From the NCBI GenBank assembly GCA_038257535.1, contig JBBSJE010000022.1, positions 1 to 41,842 of the forward strand: a stretch of 41,842 nt of DNA. The letters run 5' to 3'. Of this stretch, positions 1-8,900 are shown in pieces. Each line of letters opens with the position of its first letter. The first letter of the stretch is position 1. This stretch comes from JAGTJU01 sp038257535 (GTDB lineage: Bacteria > Myxococcota_A > Polyangia > Fen-1088). The notes beneath the pieces are model-generated. The model did not search any database. It was not told the DNA's origin and saw only the letters and a list, made by a program, of their open reading frames with translations. Both the position numbers and the translations under genes were made by a program.

Positions 1-753
1 GTGCCGCAGGCGCGCGGCGAGGTGGTGTTTCTTACTGACGTGCGCCAGCAGGTGGATGCCGGTGTGTTGCGGGCCTTGGTGTCGCCTTTGGCCGATCCGC
101 GGGTGGGTATGGTTAGCGGCGCGTTGACGCTGACGGGTTCCGCCGGCAGTGGCATGTACTGGCGTTATGAAAAGTGGATCCGCAGCAACGAAGCGCGCTT
201 TCGTTCGGTTGTGGGTGTGTCCGGTGCGGTGGCGGCCATTCGCAAAGCCGACATGCCGGTGCTGCCAGCCGATTTGATTTTGGACGATGTGTTCACGCCC
301 ATGCGTCTGCGCCTGCAGGGCCGCCTGATTTGGCTTGCCAACGACGCCCTTGTTTACGACGAGGCGTTTGAAGACGAGCGCGAGTTTGGCCGCAAGGTGC
401 GTACGCTGGCGGGCAACTTTCAGTTGTTTGCGTTGCTGCCGCGGTTGCTTTTGCCGGGACTGAATCCCTCGTGGTTTGAAACCATGTCGCACAAACTGGC
501 GCGTCTCGTTTGTCCGTTGGCGCTGATGGCGGCGTTGGGTATCAACTTGGCGCTGGTGGACACGGCCTCCGGATGGCAGCTGCGTTTGGCGCAAACGCTG
601 CTGGTGGGGCAGGCGCTGTTTTACGCTGCGGCGTGGGTGGGTCCACGGGCCGGCAAAGTGGGAAGCTTATGCCGCACGTTTGTGGTGCTGCACACGGCGA
701 TCGTGGTGGGGTTTGTGCGGTTTGTGCGGGGCCGGCAGCGGGTCACTTGGTGA
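1..753 (+). CDS. Family 2 glycosyltransferase, C-terminal part (cut by window edge)
   Basis: Membrane-linked processive-type glycosyltransferase that would transfer sugar from a nucleotide-sugar donor on the cytoplasmic face. The open frame runs off the left edge, so the GTG at base 1 need not be the start and the N-terminal nucleotide-binding half is missing. Seen: a TDVRQ motif (residues 12-16) at the position of the TDARQ/DxD region of GT2 enzymes, the acceptor-side Asp pair in LILDDVF (D95-D96), and an RKVRT segment (131-135) resembling the Q/RxxRW motif. Two or three hydrophobic segments follow (about 165-240). This order is typical of exopolysaccharide GT2 proteins. No polysaccharide gene follows on this side, so its cluster probably lies to the left. 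Confidence 0.8.
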   Translation: MPQARGEVVFLTDVRQQVDAGVLRALVSPLADPRVGMVSGALTLTGSAGSGMYWRYEKWIRSNEARFRSVVGVSGAVAAIRKADMPVLPADLILDDVFTPMRLRLQGRLIWLANDALVYDEAFEDEREFGRKVRTLAGNFQLFALLPRLLLPGLNPSWFETMSHKLARLVCPLALMAALGINLALVDTASGWQLRLAQTLLVGQALFYAAAWVGPRAGKVGSLCRTFVVLHTAIVVGFVRFVRGRQRVTW

Positions 754-782
754 GGAGGGGGCGGTAGGGGCGGGAGCAACGT

Positions 783-840
783 CGGAGCCTCCCGCGCTTT
801 AAGAAATAAAGCGATGAGTCATTCGTAGGCTCAGGCTCCG
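783..840. other. Nested inverted-repeat element after the glycosyltransferase
   Basis: A perfect 8-bp inverted repeat, CGGAGCCT (783-790) and AGGCTCCG (833-840), encloses a second perfect 6-bp stem, CGCTTT (795-800) and AAAGCG (808-813), with an A-rich 7-nt loop. There is no immediate T-tract, although a short TTTT run follows at about 855. It could terminate the glycosyltransferase transcript, be a structured RNA, or be the end of a small mobile element. Its position just before a toxin-antitoxin-like pair and a metal-efflux operon is suggestive. The function is not shown by the sequence. Confidence 0.4.
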
Positions 841-874
841 GGGTGGGTCTCAGGTTTTATGATACCTTTGATGC

Positions 875-1351
875 TTGAATGCCCTCCAAGACGTATTGCG
901 AGTTGTTGCCAGCCTGAACAAGGAGGGTGTTAACTACGTCGTTGTGGGCGGCGTGGCTCTGAACTTTCACGGTTTGATCCGCGCCACTGAGGATTTAGAC
1001 CTCTTCGTTCATCCTGACGCCGAAAACATCGCTCGGCTGCGTCAGGCACTCAAAAGTGTTTGGCAAGATCCTGAAATCGATAAGATCACCGCAGAGGATC
1101 TTTGCGGCGATTACCCTGCTGTTCGGTACGGGCCTCCTGAGGGAACGCTCTATCTCGATATTCTGACTAGGCTGGGCGAAGCGACAGCGTTTGCGGAAAT
1201 TGAAGTCGAAGACAAAGAAATTGCAGGTATTCGCGTTCGGCTGGCCAGCCCTCAATCGCTTTATCGAATGAAGCGCGACACTGTTAGACCGATCGACAAA
1301 GCAGACGCTGAGGCCTTGCGGGCCGCTTTTGATTTGGATGCGGAGAGCTAA
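875..1351 (+). CDS. MNT-type nucleotidyltransferase (AbiEii/DUF6036-like)
   Basis: Small 158-residue nucleotidyltransferase-fold protein. Seen: VVVGGVALNFHG near residues 22-33 followed by TEDLDLF, the GG...DxD signature of the polymerase-beta superfamily, and a later YLDIL that can supply the third acidic residue. Proteins of this kind occur as toxins or antitoxins in AbiE-like and HEPN-MNT-like pairs. The frame has a stop at 869-871, so the TTG at 875 is the first usable start. The stop is followed after 3 bp by a small gene (1355), suggesting a two-gene operon. By eye this pair is less GC-rich than the efflux operon after it, hinting at separate acquisition. Role in a toxin-antitoxin pair is inference. 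Confidence 0.75.
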   Translation: MNALQDVLRVVASLNKEGVNYVVVGGVALNFHGLIRATEDLDLFVHPDAENIARLRQALKSVWQDPEIDKITAEDLCGDYPAVRYGPPEGTLYLDILTRLGEATAFAEIEVEDKEIAGIRVRLASPQSLYRMKRDTVRPIDKADAEALRAAFDLDAES

Positions 1352-1354
1352 GCC

Positions 1355-1582
1355 ATGCCGTTGCAAAAATATCGTTCTGTCGCCGAGATGCCTGCCTTGA
1401 AGGTCGAGCGCGAGGACGATCTCGCAGCCCGGATTGGCAGTTTGTGGGACAGATCGTTTTCGCTTTGTCCTCCCTCGTGGCCGGTGGGCGTCAAGCGCTT
1501 CGCGTCTCTAGAGGAGGCGAACGAGGATCGGTTGCGCATGACCCTGATGCGAATGAGACGTACCAGAGACGCACCAAAATAA
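1355..1582 (+). CDS. Small hypothetical partner of the nucleotidyltransferase
   Basis: A 75-residue protein starting with ATG 3 bp after the nucleotidyltransferase stop, so the two are probably translated together. It opens MPLQKYRSVAEMP and has a Trp-Asp-Arg stretch (LWDRSF), a proline-bounded PVGVKRFASLEEAN segment and a charged tail. Small proteins of this shape recur beside DUF6036-type nucleotidyltransferases in my knowledge, but I cannot name a characterised family. It is a candidate antitoxin or cognate partner. No signal peptide or membrane segment. Confidence that it is a real gene comes from the tight spacing and coding-like composition. Confidence 0.6.
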   Translation: MPLQKYRSVAEMPALKVEREDDLAARIGSLWDRSFSLCPPSWPVGVKRFASLEEANEDRLRMTLMRMRRTRDAPK

Positions 1583-1627
1583 TGGGCTCGCACGATTGGG
1601 CTTCCTTCAAAGGGAGACGAACACCGA

Positions 1628-1656
1628 TTGACGGTCGGTTTTTCTTCCCATATTCT
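1628..1656 (+). promoter_or_regulatory. Sigma70-like promoter of the repressor/efflux operon
   Basis: TTGACG (1628-1633), a 17-bp spacer, then TATTCT (1651-1656). The likely transcription start, about 7 nt downstream, falls on or next to the GTG at 1664 that begins the BlaI-type protein. No ribosome binding site lies between, so the mRNA is probably leaderless. The repressor would be expected to bind here, but I see no clean operator dyad. Confidence 0.6.
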
Positions 1657-1663
1657 GTTCCAA

Positions 1664-2074
1664 GTGAAACCTGGCCCCTTTCGCCCTCCGCTGCTCGGTG
1701 AGCTTGAGACCGCCGTGATGAACCACCTATGGTCGGGTGGCGACGGCGAGGCGAAGGAGGTGCACGCGGCGCTTGGCAAACGGCGTGGCATCACCCTCAA
1801 CACCATTCAGTCGACGCTGAAGCGCCTTTTTGAAAAGGCATTGTTGGAGCGCGACAAGGTGAGCCATGCGCACGTTTACCGAGCGCGCGTCAGCCGTGAA
1901 GACTTCCATCGTGGTCTGCTTGGTGACTTGGTCGGCGAATTGATGCATGGGCAAGCGGATGCGGTGGTTTCCGCGTTCGTAGATCTCACTGAGCGAGCCG
2001 GTCCGCAGCACTTGGCGCGGCTTGAAGCCCTGGTTGCGGAGCGACGTCGAAAACTCGAGCGGGGTTCACGATGA
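1664..2074 (+). CDS. BlaI/MecI/CopY-family transcriptional repressor
   Basis: A 136-residue winged-helix repressor, close to the usual family length. The N-terminal part (LLGELETAVMNHLW, then ITLNTIQSTLKRLFEKALLER) matches the BlaI DNA-binding domain; the C-terminal helical part dimerises. The frame is open up to a TTG at 1628, but that codon is the -35 box of a good promoter and family similarity starts only after residue 10 of the shorter form, so GTG 1664 is preferred. In BlaI and MecI the repressor is cleaved at an Asn-Phe bond in the dimerisation helix; here the aligned bond is Ala104-Phe105. It overlaps the M56 protease gene by ATGA, as in blaI-blaR1 and mecI-mecR1. Expected to repress itself and the efflux genes. 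Confidence 0.88.
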   Translation: MKPGPFRPPLLGELETAVMNHLWSGGDGEAKEVHAALGKRRGITLNTIQSTLKRLFEKALLERDKVSHAHVYRARVSREDFHRGLLGDLVGELMHGQADAVVSAFVDLTERAGPQHLARLEALVAERRRKLERGSR

Positions 2075-3066
2075 GCCCGGTTTTGCAAAGCGCTCAGCTG
2101 TTCCTGCTTGCCGGGTTTGTGTTCCTCGTTTTCGGATCGCTGGTGTCTGCGGTGATCACGCGCTTTGCTTACGGCAGGCTTTTGCGCTTAGAGCCGCGCG
2201 CCCGTCACCGCGCGATAGCCATGTTCGCAGCGATGCCAGCCGCGATCACGCTTGTGTTGTTTTTCGCCGCGAGCCTCCCGGCATTTGTTGCGCTCGTTGC
2301 CCCTGGGCTCGACCACTGCCTGCTGCACGACGATGCGCACGCGCATCTTTGCTTTGTTCACCTTCCGCAGGCGGCCATTCACACCGGACTTTTGTTGTTG
2401 CTCGTGTTTCTGGTGACTTACGCCGTGTTTCGGGCGGCGTTTGCCGCATCGAGTGTGCTGCGCGCCTTACGTGTTGTTGCGGCGCTCGCCAAGACGGGCG
2501 AGCCGCGCAGCGATCTTGGCATCACGGTTGTCGAGACCGCGCAACCGGTGTGCGTCGCCGCAGGACTGCTTTGGCCCCGCGTGCTGCTGTCGCGGGGGCT
2601 TTTGAAAGCTCTTACAGCGGAGGAACGCGCGGTGGTTCTTGCGCACGAGCGCGCGCACGTACGTCGTCACGATGCGCTCGTGGGCAGCGTGGTGCGCGCG
2701 CTTGCGGTGGTGCATTTGCCTCCTGTGGGCCGGTGGCTGGTGCGAGAACTTGAGGTTGCCGCTGAGCAGGCGTGCGACGAAGAGGCGGCTCGGGTTGTGG
2801 GAGACCGCGTGTCGGTGGCCGCGGCAATCCTTGCGGTCGAGCGGACTTTGCAGCAGGCAGCCACACGCGAAGTCGCGTCCGTCGCCGTGGGTTTCGGAGC
2901 TCGTGCCGTTGAGCGCCGCGTGGCGGCCCTGCTTTGTGAACCCGCACCGCCGCAGTCGTTGCGACCGCTGGCGCTTTGCTTAGGCGCGGCTTTGGTCGCC
3001 ATGCTGGTCGGTGCCTATGATTTGCACCACTTGACCGAGTCAGTGCTCTCCGCACTCGCGCACTGA
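2071..3066 (+). CDS. M56 (BlaR1-like) membrane metalloprotease, putative metal sensor
   Basis: A 331-residue polytopic membrane protein with about four hydrophobic segments (near 8-30, 52-76, 102-122 and 296-314). The cytoplasmic zincin motif is HERAH (192-196), with EQACDEE (232-238) probably supplying the third ligand. This is the gluzincin module by which BlaR1/MecR1 trigger loss of their repressor. The long C-terminal penicillin-binding sensor of BlaR1 is absent. Instead the loop between the second and third hydrophobic segments carries H82, C83, H86, H90, H92, C94 and H97, a plausible metal site. Placed between the BlaI repressor and an RND metal pump, it probably reports periplasmic metal by inactivating the repressor. 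Protease family is clear; metal sensing is inference. Confidence 0.82.
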   Translation: MSPVLQSAQLFLLAGFVFLVFGSLVSAVITRFAYGRLLRLEPRARHRAIAMFAAMPAAITLVLFFAASLPAFVALVAPGLDHCLLHDDAHAHLCFVHLPQAAIHTGLLLLLVFLVTYAVFRAAFAASSVLRALRVVAALAKTGEPRSDLGITVVETAQPVCVAAGLLWPRVLLSRGLLKALTAEERAVVLAHERAHVRRHDALVGSVVRALAVVHLPPVGRWLVRELEVAAEQACDEEAARVVGDRVSVAAAILAVERTLQQAATREVASVAVGFGARAVERRVAALLCEPAPPQSLRPLALCLGAALVAMLVGAYDLHHLTESVLSALAH

Positions 3067-3073
3067 GGCGTCG

Positions 3074-4363
3074 ATGACAGCCGCCGGTTGCAGCGCACGC
3101 CCATTTAGAAACCCGAGCGTCCCTCGGTGTTTTGCAGCCCTGATGCTTGCGCTGCTGTTCCCGCGCAACACACCTGCGCAGCAGACAGACGCGCCGGTGG
3201 CGCTGACCGAAGCCGAGGTCGTGGCGCGCGTGCTTGCGCGTGCCCCTTTGCACGACGCGATCGAGGGCAATGTCGTGATTGAAGAGGGTCGCGGGCTCGC
3301 CGCCAAGGCGTATCCCAACCCACAGCTCTCCTACATGCGGGAGCAAACGTTCGGCAGCTTCGGCACAGCTGAGGACTACCTCTCGATTGCCCAGATCTTC
3401 GACCTTGGCAACCGCCGCGGTCTATACGGCGAGGCTGGCGATGCGCGTGCCCGCGCCGCACGGCGAGAGGGAGAATCCTCGCGCTTGCTTATCGCCGCCG
3501 ATGCCCGATTGCGTTTTTACGAAACGTTGTATCGGCAGGCGCGCGCCGTCGCTTTGGAAGCGTGGCTCGTGCGGATCGAAGACGCCCTCGCCATCGTTAC
3601 ACGCCGAGAGCAGCGTGGCGATGCAGCCAAGTATGATAGGCGTCGTCTCGAACGCGAGCGCACGGTCGCCACAGGCCGTGTGAAAATGGAGCGAGCGGCG
3701 CTTGAGCGCGCGCGTGCGGGGTTGCAGGCTCTGCTTGCAACGGGGGCTGGCGGCGGGCGCCTCGATGTGACGGGCACGCTGTTGCCCGACAGCGATCCCG
3801 CCGCGCTTCCCTCGTTGCGTGCGGCCAGCCGCGCGCGTCCCGACCTGCTCGGGCTTGACCTTCGCATTGAGGCTGCCGCTCGCGAGCAAACCGCGGCCTC
3901 CCGCTGGTGGGCGCCGGACCTTCGGCTTGAAGGGGGATGGAAAGGGGTTGACCTCGGGCGCCAGGGACGCACCGATGGCTTCCTGCTGGCGGCGTCACTG
4001 TCACTTCCGTTTTGGGACCAATGGGCGGGACTCTCGCGGATGGCTGAAGGTCAGGCCCGTGCCACCCGTGGGCGTCGTGCGCTTCTCGAAGGGGAGCTGC
4101 TTGGCACCGTGGACGGCGCGCGCGCCGAAGCCGCGGGTCTCAGGCACGCAGCCGCCGAATTCCGCGAGCAAGCCACTGTGATCTCTGCCGATCTCGTGCG
4201 GATCGCTTCCGCGGGCTATGAGGGCGGTGAACTTGGGTTGCTTGAGTTGCTCGATGCCTATCGCGGCGCCGCAGACGACGCGTTGACCGCGCTCGACATG
4301 GAGCTGGCCGCCCGTCGCGCGCGCATCGAGCTGGATCGACTGACAGGCGCAGGGCTTCCATGA
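3074..4363 (+). CDS. TolC-family outer-membrane factor (CzcC/CusC-like)
   Basis: A 429-residue outer-membrane channel subunit of a tripartite efflux pump. It has an N-terminal signal-like segment (hydrophobic CFAALMLALLF, then a cleavage zone near PAQQ). Long Ala/Glu/Arg-rich helical stretches follow, containing two TolC-type repeats, with conserved-looking YPNPQLSY, the SIAQIFDLGNRR segment and ELGLLELLDAYR near the C terminus. The gene starts 7 bp after the M56 stop and overlaps the adaptor gene by ATGA, so it is in the same operon. It would export the metal ions carried by the RND pump through the outer membrane. The exact family within CzcC/CusC cannot be settled by eye. Confidence 0.87.
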   Translation: MTAAGCSARPFRNPSVPRCFAALMLALLFPRNTPAQQTDAPVALTEAEVVARVLARAPLHDAIEGNVVIEEGRGLAAKAYPNPQLSYMREQTFGSFGTAEDYLSIAQIFDLGNRRGLYGEAGDARARAARREGESSRLLIAADARLRFYETLYRQARAVALEAWLVRIEDALAIVTRREQRGDAAKYDRRRLERERTVATGRVKMERAALERARAGLQALLATGAGGGRLDVTGTLLPDSDPAALPSLRAASRARPDLLGLDLRIEAAAREQTAASRWWAPDLRLEGGWKGVDLGRQGRTDGFLLAASLSLPFWDQWAGLSRMAEGQARATRGRRALLEGELLGTVDGARAEAAGLRHAAAEFREQATVISADLVRIASAGYEGGELGLLELLDAYRGAADDALTALDMELAARRARIELDRLTGAGLP

Positions 4364-5907
4364 AAGGCTTGATCACGCTCGCGATGCTTGGTTTCCTGGC
4401 GTCCTGCCATTCGCATCCTCATGGCGACGGTGCGCACAAGCACAAAGTTGACCCTGCGAACGAGCGGCCCGTGCTTTCCTTCACCCAACGGACCAACGCG
4501 AGTGAGCTGTTCGTGGAGGTGCCAGCGTTTGTGCGTGGCCAGGCTTCCGCTTTTGTAGCGCACGTGACAAAGCTCAAAGGGTTCACACCACTTTACGAAG
4601 GTCGCGTGAGCGTGGTGCTCCAAGGGGCGTCTGGGGCCCAGCGCTTTGACGCTGGGCCGAGCGTGCCCGGCATCTTTCGGCCCGTCGCAAAACCCACCGC
4701 AAGCGGAAAACAGCGGCTGATGGTTGAGGTGCGCGCCGCCAGTTTCTCGGCGGATCACGATCTCGGCGAGGTCACCGTATTCGACAGCGCCGCGGACGCG
4801 CGCGCGGCGCTTCCGGAGGCCGCCGTAGCCGCGGGCCGCATCCAGTTCTCGAAGGAGCAGCAGTGGGCGATCGAGTTCGGGACCGAGGTTGTCTCCGAAC
4901 GGGGCATTCGGCCCACGTTGCCCGTGACCGGCACTGTCGTGGCCAGATCTGATGGCGAGGTTGTGGTCATCGCGCCGGTTGCGGGGCGTGTGGCCACGAG
5001 CGGTCGGGCGTTCCTGCGGCTTGGCGAGCGCGTGACGGTCAATGAACTGTTGGGCGTTCTCGCGCCGCAACTTGAAGCCGCCGATCTTGCGTCTTTGGAG
5101 CTCGCCTCCACGAGCGCGAACCTCGAATTGCGCTTTGCCGAGCGCGAGCGTCAGCGGCTCGAAGCGCTGCGTTCCGAGGGCGTGGTGCCAGAACGTAGGG
5201 TGCAAGAGGCGGTCTTGAACGCCGAAGCGGCGCAGGCTTCGTTAGCGGCTGCCCAGCGCAGGCTCCAGCAGTTTCGGCGCGTTCAGCATACGGCAGGACG
5301 CGGCGGAGGAAACGTCCAGCTGCGCGCCCCACTTTCCGGAACGGTGACGGAGGTGTTGGTGGCACCAGGCGCTTTTGTCGAAGCGGGCACCCCGTTGTTT
5401 CGAATCACCGATCTGACGCAGCTTTGGCTTGAGGCGCGCGTGCCGGAAGCGGACGTCGTGGCATTGGGCGCGCCTCGCGGCGCCTCGTTCTTCATTGAAG
5501 GGTTCGACGAAAGCATCGAGCTTTCGGCCGACGCGATCGTCGCGCGGGGTGGACGCATCGACCCGCGAACGCACACGCTTCCCATCGTCTTCGCGGTGGA
5601 CAACGCGAGCGGACAGATTCCCGTGGGCGCTTTCGCTCGCGTTCACCTTGTACACGGCGACGAGCGACGCGCGCTTGCTGTGCCAGAATCTGCCCTCGTT
5701 GACGACAGCGGCACCTTCGTGGTTTTCGTGCAGGTCGCGGGTGAGGCTTTTGAACGGCGGGTGGTGCGGCTTGGTGAACGCGATCGGGGTTACGCTGAGA
5801 CACTGAGCGGTGTGCGCGCCGGCGAGCACGTGGTCACACGGGGCGCGTGGTCGGTGAAGCTGGCCGCCTCAAGCGGCTCCCTTCCTGGCCACGGCCACGC
5901 GCACTGA
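4360..5907 (+). CDS. RND efflux periplasmic adaptor lipoprotein (CzcB-like), His-rich
   Basis: A 515-residue membrane fusion protein. The lipobox LASC places the lipidated Cys at residue 16. It is followed directly by a His-rich stretch (HSHPHGDGAHKHK), and the protein ends GHGHAH, so both termini can bind metal. An extra beta-sandwich-like domain (about 35-150) precedes the usual core: a lipoyl/barrel segment (VVVIAPVAGRVATS), an alpha-helical hairpin rich in Glu, Arg and Ala, the second lipoyl half (LRAPLSGTVTEVLV) and a beta-barrel (LFRITDLTQLWLEARVPE). It bridges the inner-membrane RND protein and the TolC-like channel. The ATGA overlap upstream and 11-bp gap downstream support co-translation. 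The His-rich tails argue for a transition metal such as zinc, cobalt, nickel or copper. Confidence 0.9.
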   Translation: MKGLITLAMLGFLASCHSHPHGDGAHKHKVDPANERPVLSFTQRTNASELFVEVPAFVRGQASAFVAHVTKLKGFTPLYEGRVSVVLQGASGAQRFDAGPSVPGIFRPVAKPTASGKQRLMVEVRAASFSADHDLGEVTVFDSAADARAALPEAAVAAGRIQFSKEQQWAIEFGTEVVSERGIRPTLPVTGTVVARSDGEVVVIAPVAGRVATSGRAFLRLGERVTVNELLGVLAPQLEAADLASLELASTSANLELRFAERERQRLEALRSEGVVPERRVQEAVLNAEAAQASLAAAQRRLQQFRRVQHTAGRGGGNVQLRAPLSGTVTEVLVAPGAFVEAGTPLFRITDLTQLWLEARVPEADVVALGAPRGASFFIEGFDESIELSADAIVARGGRIDPRTHTLPIVFAVDNASGQIPVGAFARVHLVHGDERRALAVPESALVDDSGTFVVFVQVAGEAFERRVVRLGERDRGYAETLSGVRAGEHVVTRGAWSVKLAASSGSLPGHGHAH

Positions 5908-5918
5908 AGGAGATCAGC

Positions 5919-8900
5919 GTGATCGACGCCATCCTTCGCTGGTCCCTCTCGCATCGCCTCGCGGTGCTCATCGTCGCGGCCGTCATGCTCGTGTGGGGCG
6001 CGGTTGTCACCACCGGCATGCCGGTCGATGTGTTCCCGGATCTCACGGCGCCCACCGTAACGGTGATCACCGAGGCCCACGGCATGGCGCCCGAAGAGCT
6101 GGAGACGCGGGTGACGTTTCCGATCGAGTCATCCTTGAACGGCGCGCCGGGCGTTCGCCGCGTGCGCTCAGCGACGGGCGTTGGCATCTCTGTGATCTAT
6201 GCCGAGTTCGACTGGGGCACAGACGTGTTCCGCGCGCGGCAGATCGTGAGCGAAAAGCTTCAGCTCGTGCAGGGCACGCTGCCGGCCGAGGTGGAGCCGC
6301 CGATCCTCGCGCCGATCTCGTCGATCATGGGCGAGGTGCTTTTCCTTGCCGTGACGACCAACGGTGCCACCGCGATGGACGCGCGCACATTTGCGGATTT
6401 CACGCTTCGGCGGCGGCTGCTGGCCGTTTCGGGCGTGTCGCAGGTCATCGTGACCGGCGGCGCGCGCAGGCAGTTCGAGGTGGCGCTGCGGCCCGAACGC
6501 CTGGCCGCGTACGATTTGACCGTGGACGAGGTGGTTCGCGCGCTCGAGCAGACCAACACAAGCGTGTCCGCCGGCTTCATCAACGAAGGCGGCCAGGAGT
6601 ACCTGGTGCACGGCGTGGGGCGCGTGCGCACGCCCGAAGATGTGGGCGAGACGCTGGTGGTTCTGCGCGGTGAGGAGCCGGTGCTTGTTCGGCACCTGGG
6701 CGACGTTCGTGTGGGCGTTGCGCTTCGGCGCGGGGAGGGCTCTTATGGCGGAAAGCCGGCGGTGATCGTAGGCATCCAGAAGCAGCCGGGAACCAACACG
6801 CTGGAGCTCACGGCGCGCATCGACCGCGAACTTGACGAGCTCACTGCCGCTTTGCCCCCGGGGCTGTCGATCCAGCGCAATGTTTTTAGGCAAGCGGACT
6901 TCATCGAGGTTGCGCTTCACAACGTGGTGTCGGTGCTGCGTGACGGGATTGTGCTTGTGCTGCTCATCGTGTTCGTGTTTCTTGCCAGCGCCCGCGCAAG
7001 CGCGATCACGATCGTTGCCATCCCGCTGTCGCTCGTCACTGCGGTGTTCGCGCTTTGGGCCTTCGGAGCCACCTTGAACACGATGACCTTGGGAGGCATG
7101 GCGATCGCTGTGGGTGAGCTTGTCGACGACGCCGTCATCGACGTTGAAAATGTGGTGCGCCGCTTGCGTCTGAACGCGCTTCTGCCCGAAGCCGAGCGCC
7201 GACCAGCGCTTCGCGTTGTGCTTGGCGCAAGTCGGGAGATTCGCAGCAGCATCGTGTTCGCGACGCTGGTTGTCGTGCTGGTGTTTCTGCCGCTGTTCTT
7301 CCTGTCTGGGGTCGAGGGGCGCCTACTCTCGCCGCTTGCGGTGGCGTACGTGGTGTCGCTTGCCGCCTCTTTGTTCGTCGCGGTGACGGTGACCCCCGTG
7401 CTGTGTTCGTTCCTGCTTCCTGGCAGCCAGGCGGTGAGCAAGGTGCACGAGCCGCGCTTGGCCGCGTGGCTCAAGCGGCGCTACCTGCCGATGCTGGATG
7501 TGGTGGTTGCACGCTGGCGGCTCGTCGCGGCGCTGTCGTTCGCGCTGCTGGCGACCGCCGCTGTGGCGCTCGCGTTCGCCGGGCGCTCGTTTCTGCCCGA
7601 GTTTCGTGAGGGCACGTTGACCATTGCGGCTGTGACCCTGCCCGGCACCTCGCTCGCCGAGTCGGACGCCATGGGGCGCCGCATGGAGAAGCTGCTTCTG
7701 CGCCACCCCGAGGTGGTTTCGGTTGCCCGGCGGACGGGGCGTGCCGAGATGGACGAGCATGCCCAAGGGGTGAACGCCGCCGAACTCGACGTGACCCTTC
7801 GCCCGACGGATCGTTCGCGTGAGGAATTCTTGGAGGAGCTGAGGCGCGACTTCTTGCTGCTGCCGGGCATGAACATCACGATTGGTCAGCCGATCGGACA
7901 TCGCATCGACCACATGCTGTCGGGGACTCGCGCCAGCATCGCAGTGAAGATCTTTGGCGACGACCTTTCGGAGCTGCGCCGCCTTGGCGCCGAGGTTGAG
8001 GAGGCAATGCGAGGCGTGCCGGGCGTGGTTGACCTCGCGCGCGAGCAGCAGGCTGACATTCCTTTCGCGCGTGTTCGCTTCGATCGTGTGGCCATCGCTC
8101 GGCATGGAATGCGCATCGCCGACGTGGCGCGCGCGCTGGCGATCGGCTCAGGGGTTCACGTTGTCTCCCAGGTGTTGGAAGGGCAAGCAATCTTCGACCT
8201 CGTCGTGCGCACGGAGCAGAGCCGCGTGCAAAGTTTCGAAGATCTCCGGGAGCTGCTGATCACGACGCCGAGGGGCGCGAGGTTGCCCCTGCGTGCGCTC
8301 GCACACGTGCACCGCGATCGAGGGCCGAGCGAGATCGGACGTGAGAACGTACAAAGAAGGCTCGTCGTAAGCTGCAACGTCGCCGAGCGCGACGTGGGCA
8401 GTGTGGTGCGCGAGATAGAGTCGACCGTTGCGCGCGCCGTGGCCCTGCCGGCTGGATACCGCGTTGCCTACGGCGGCCAATTCGAAAGCGCAGAGGATGC
8501 CACGCGCACCCTGGGCCTGCTGGGGCTGGTTTGCCTGCTGGGCATGGTGAGCCTGCTTTACACCGCGTTTGGTTCGGTGCGAGATGCCGTGCTTGTGATG
8601 TTGAATCTTCCGCTGGCGCTCATTGGTGGCGCGGTGGGTGTGTTCCTGCAGGGGGGCGTGCTCTCGGTGGCTTCCATCGTTGGCTTCATCACCCTCTTCG
8701 GCATCGCCACCCGCAACGGCATCATGCTCATTTCTCACATTCGCCATCTGGCCATTTCAGAGGGCGTCACGGATGTGGACGAGGCTGTGCAGCGTGGGGC
8801 GCAGGAGCGGCTGATCCCAATCTTGATGACCGCGTTGGCGACGGGGCTGGGACTGGTGCCGCTTGCGCTCTCGGGTGGTGACCCCGGCAGCGAGATTCAG

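Noticed and set aside
2612..3346. Minus-strand frame of 244 codons across the M56 and TolC genes
   Set aside because: Arg/His/Pro-rich composition typical of GC-rich antisense; the plus-strand genes have clear motifs.
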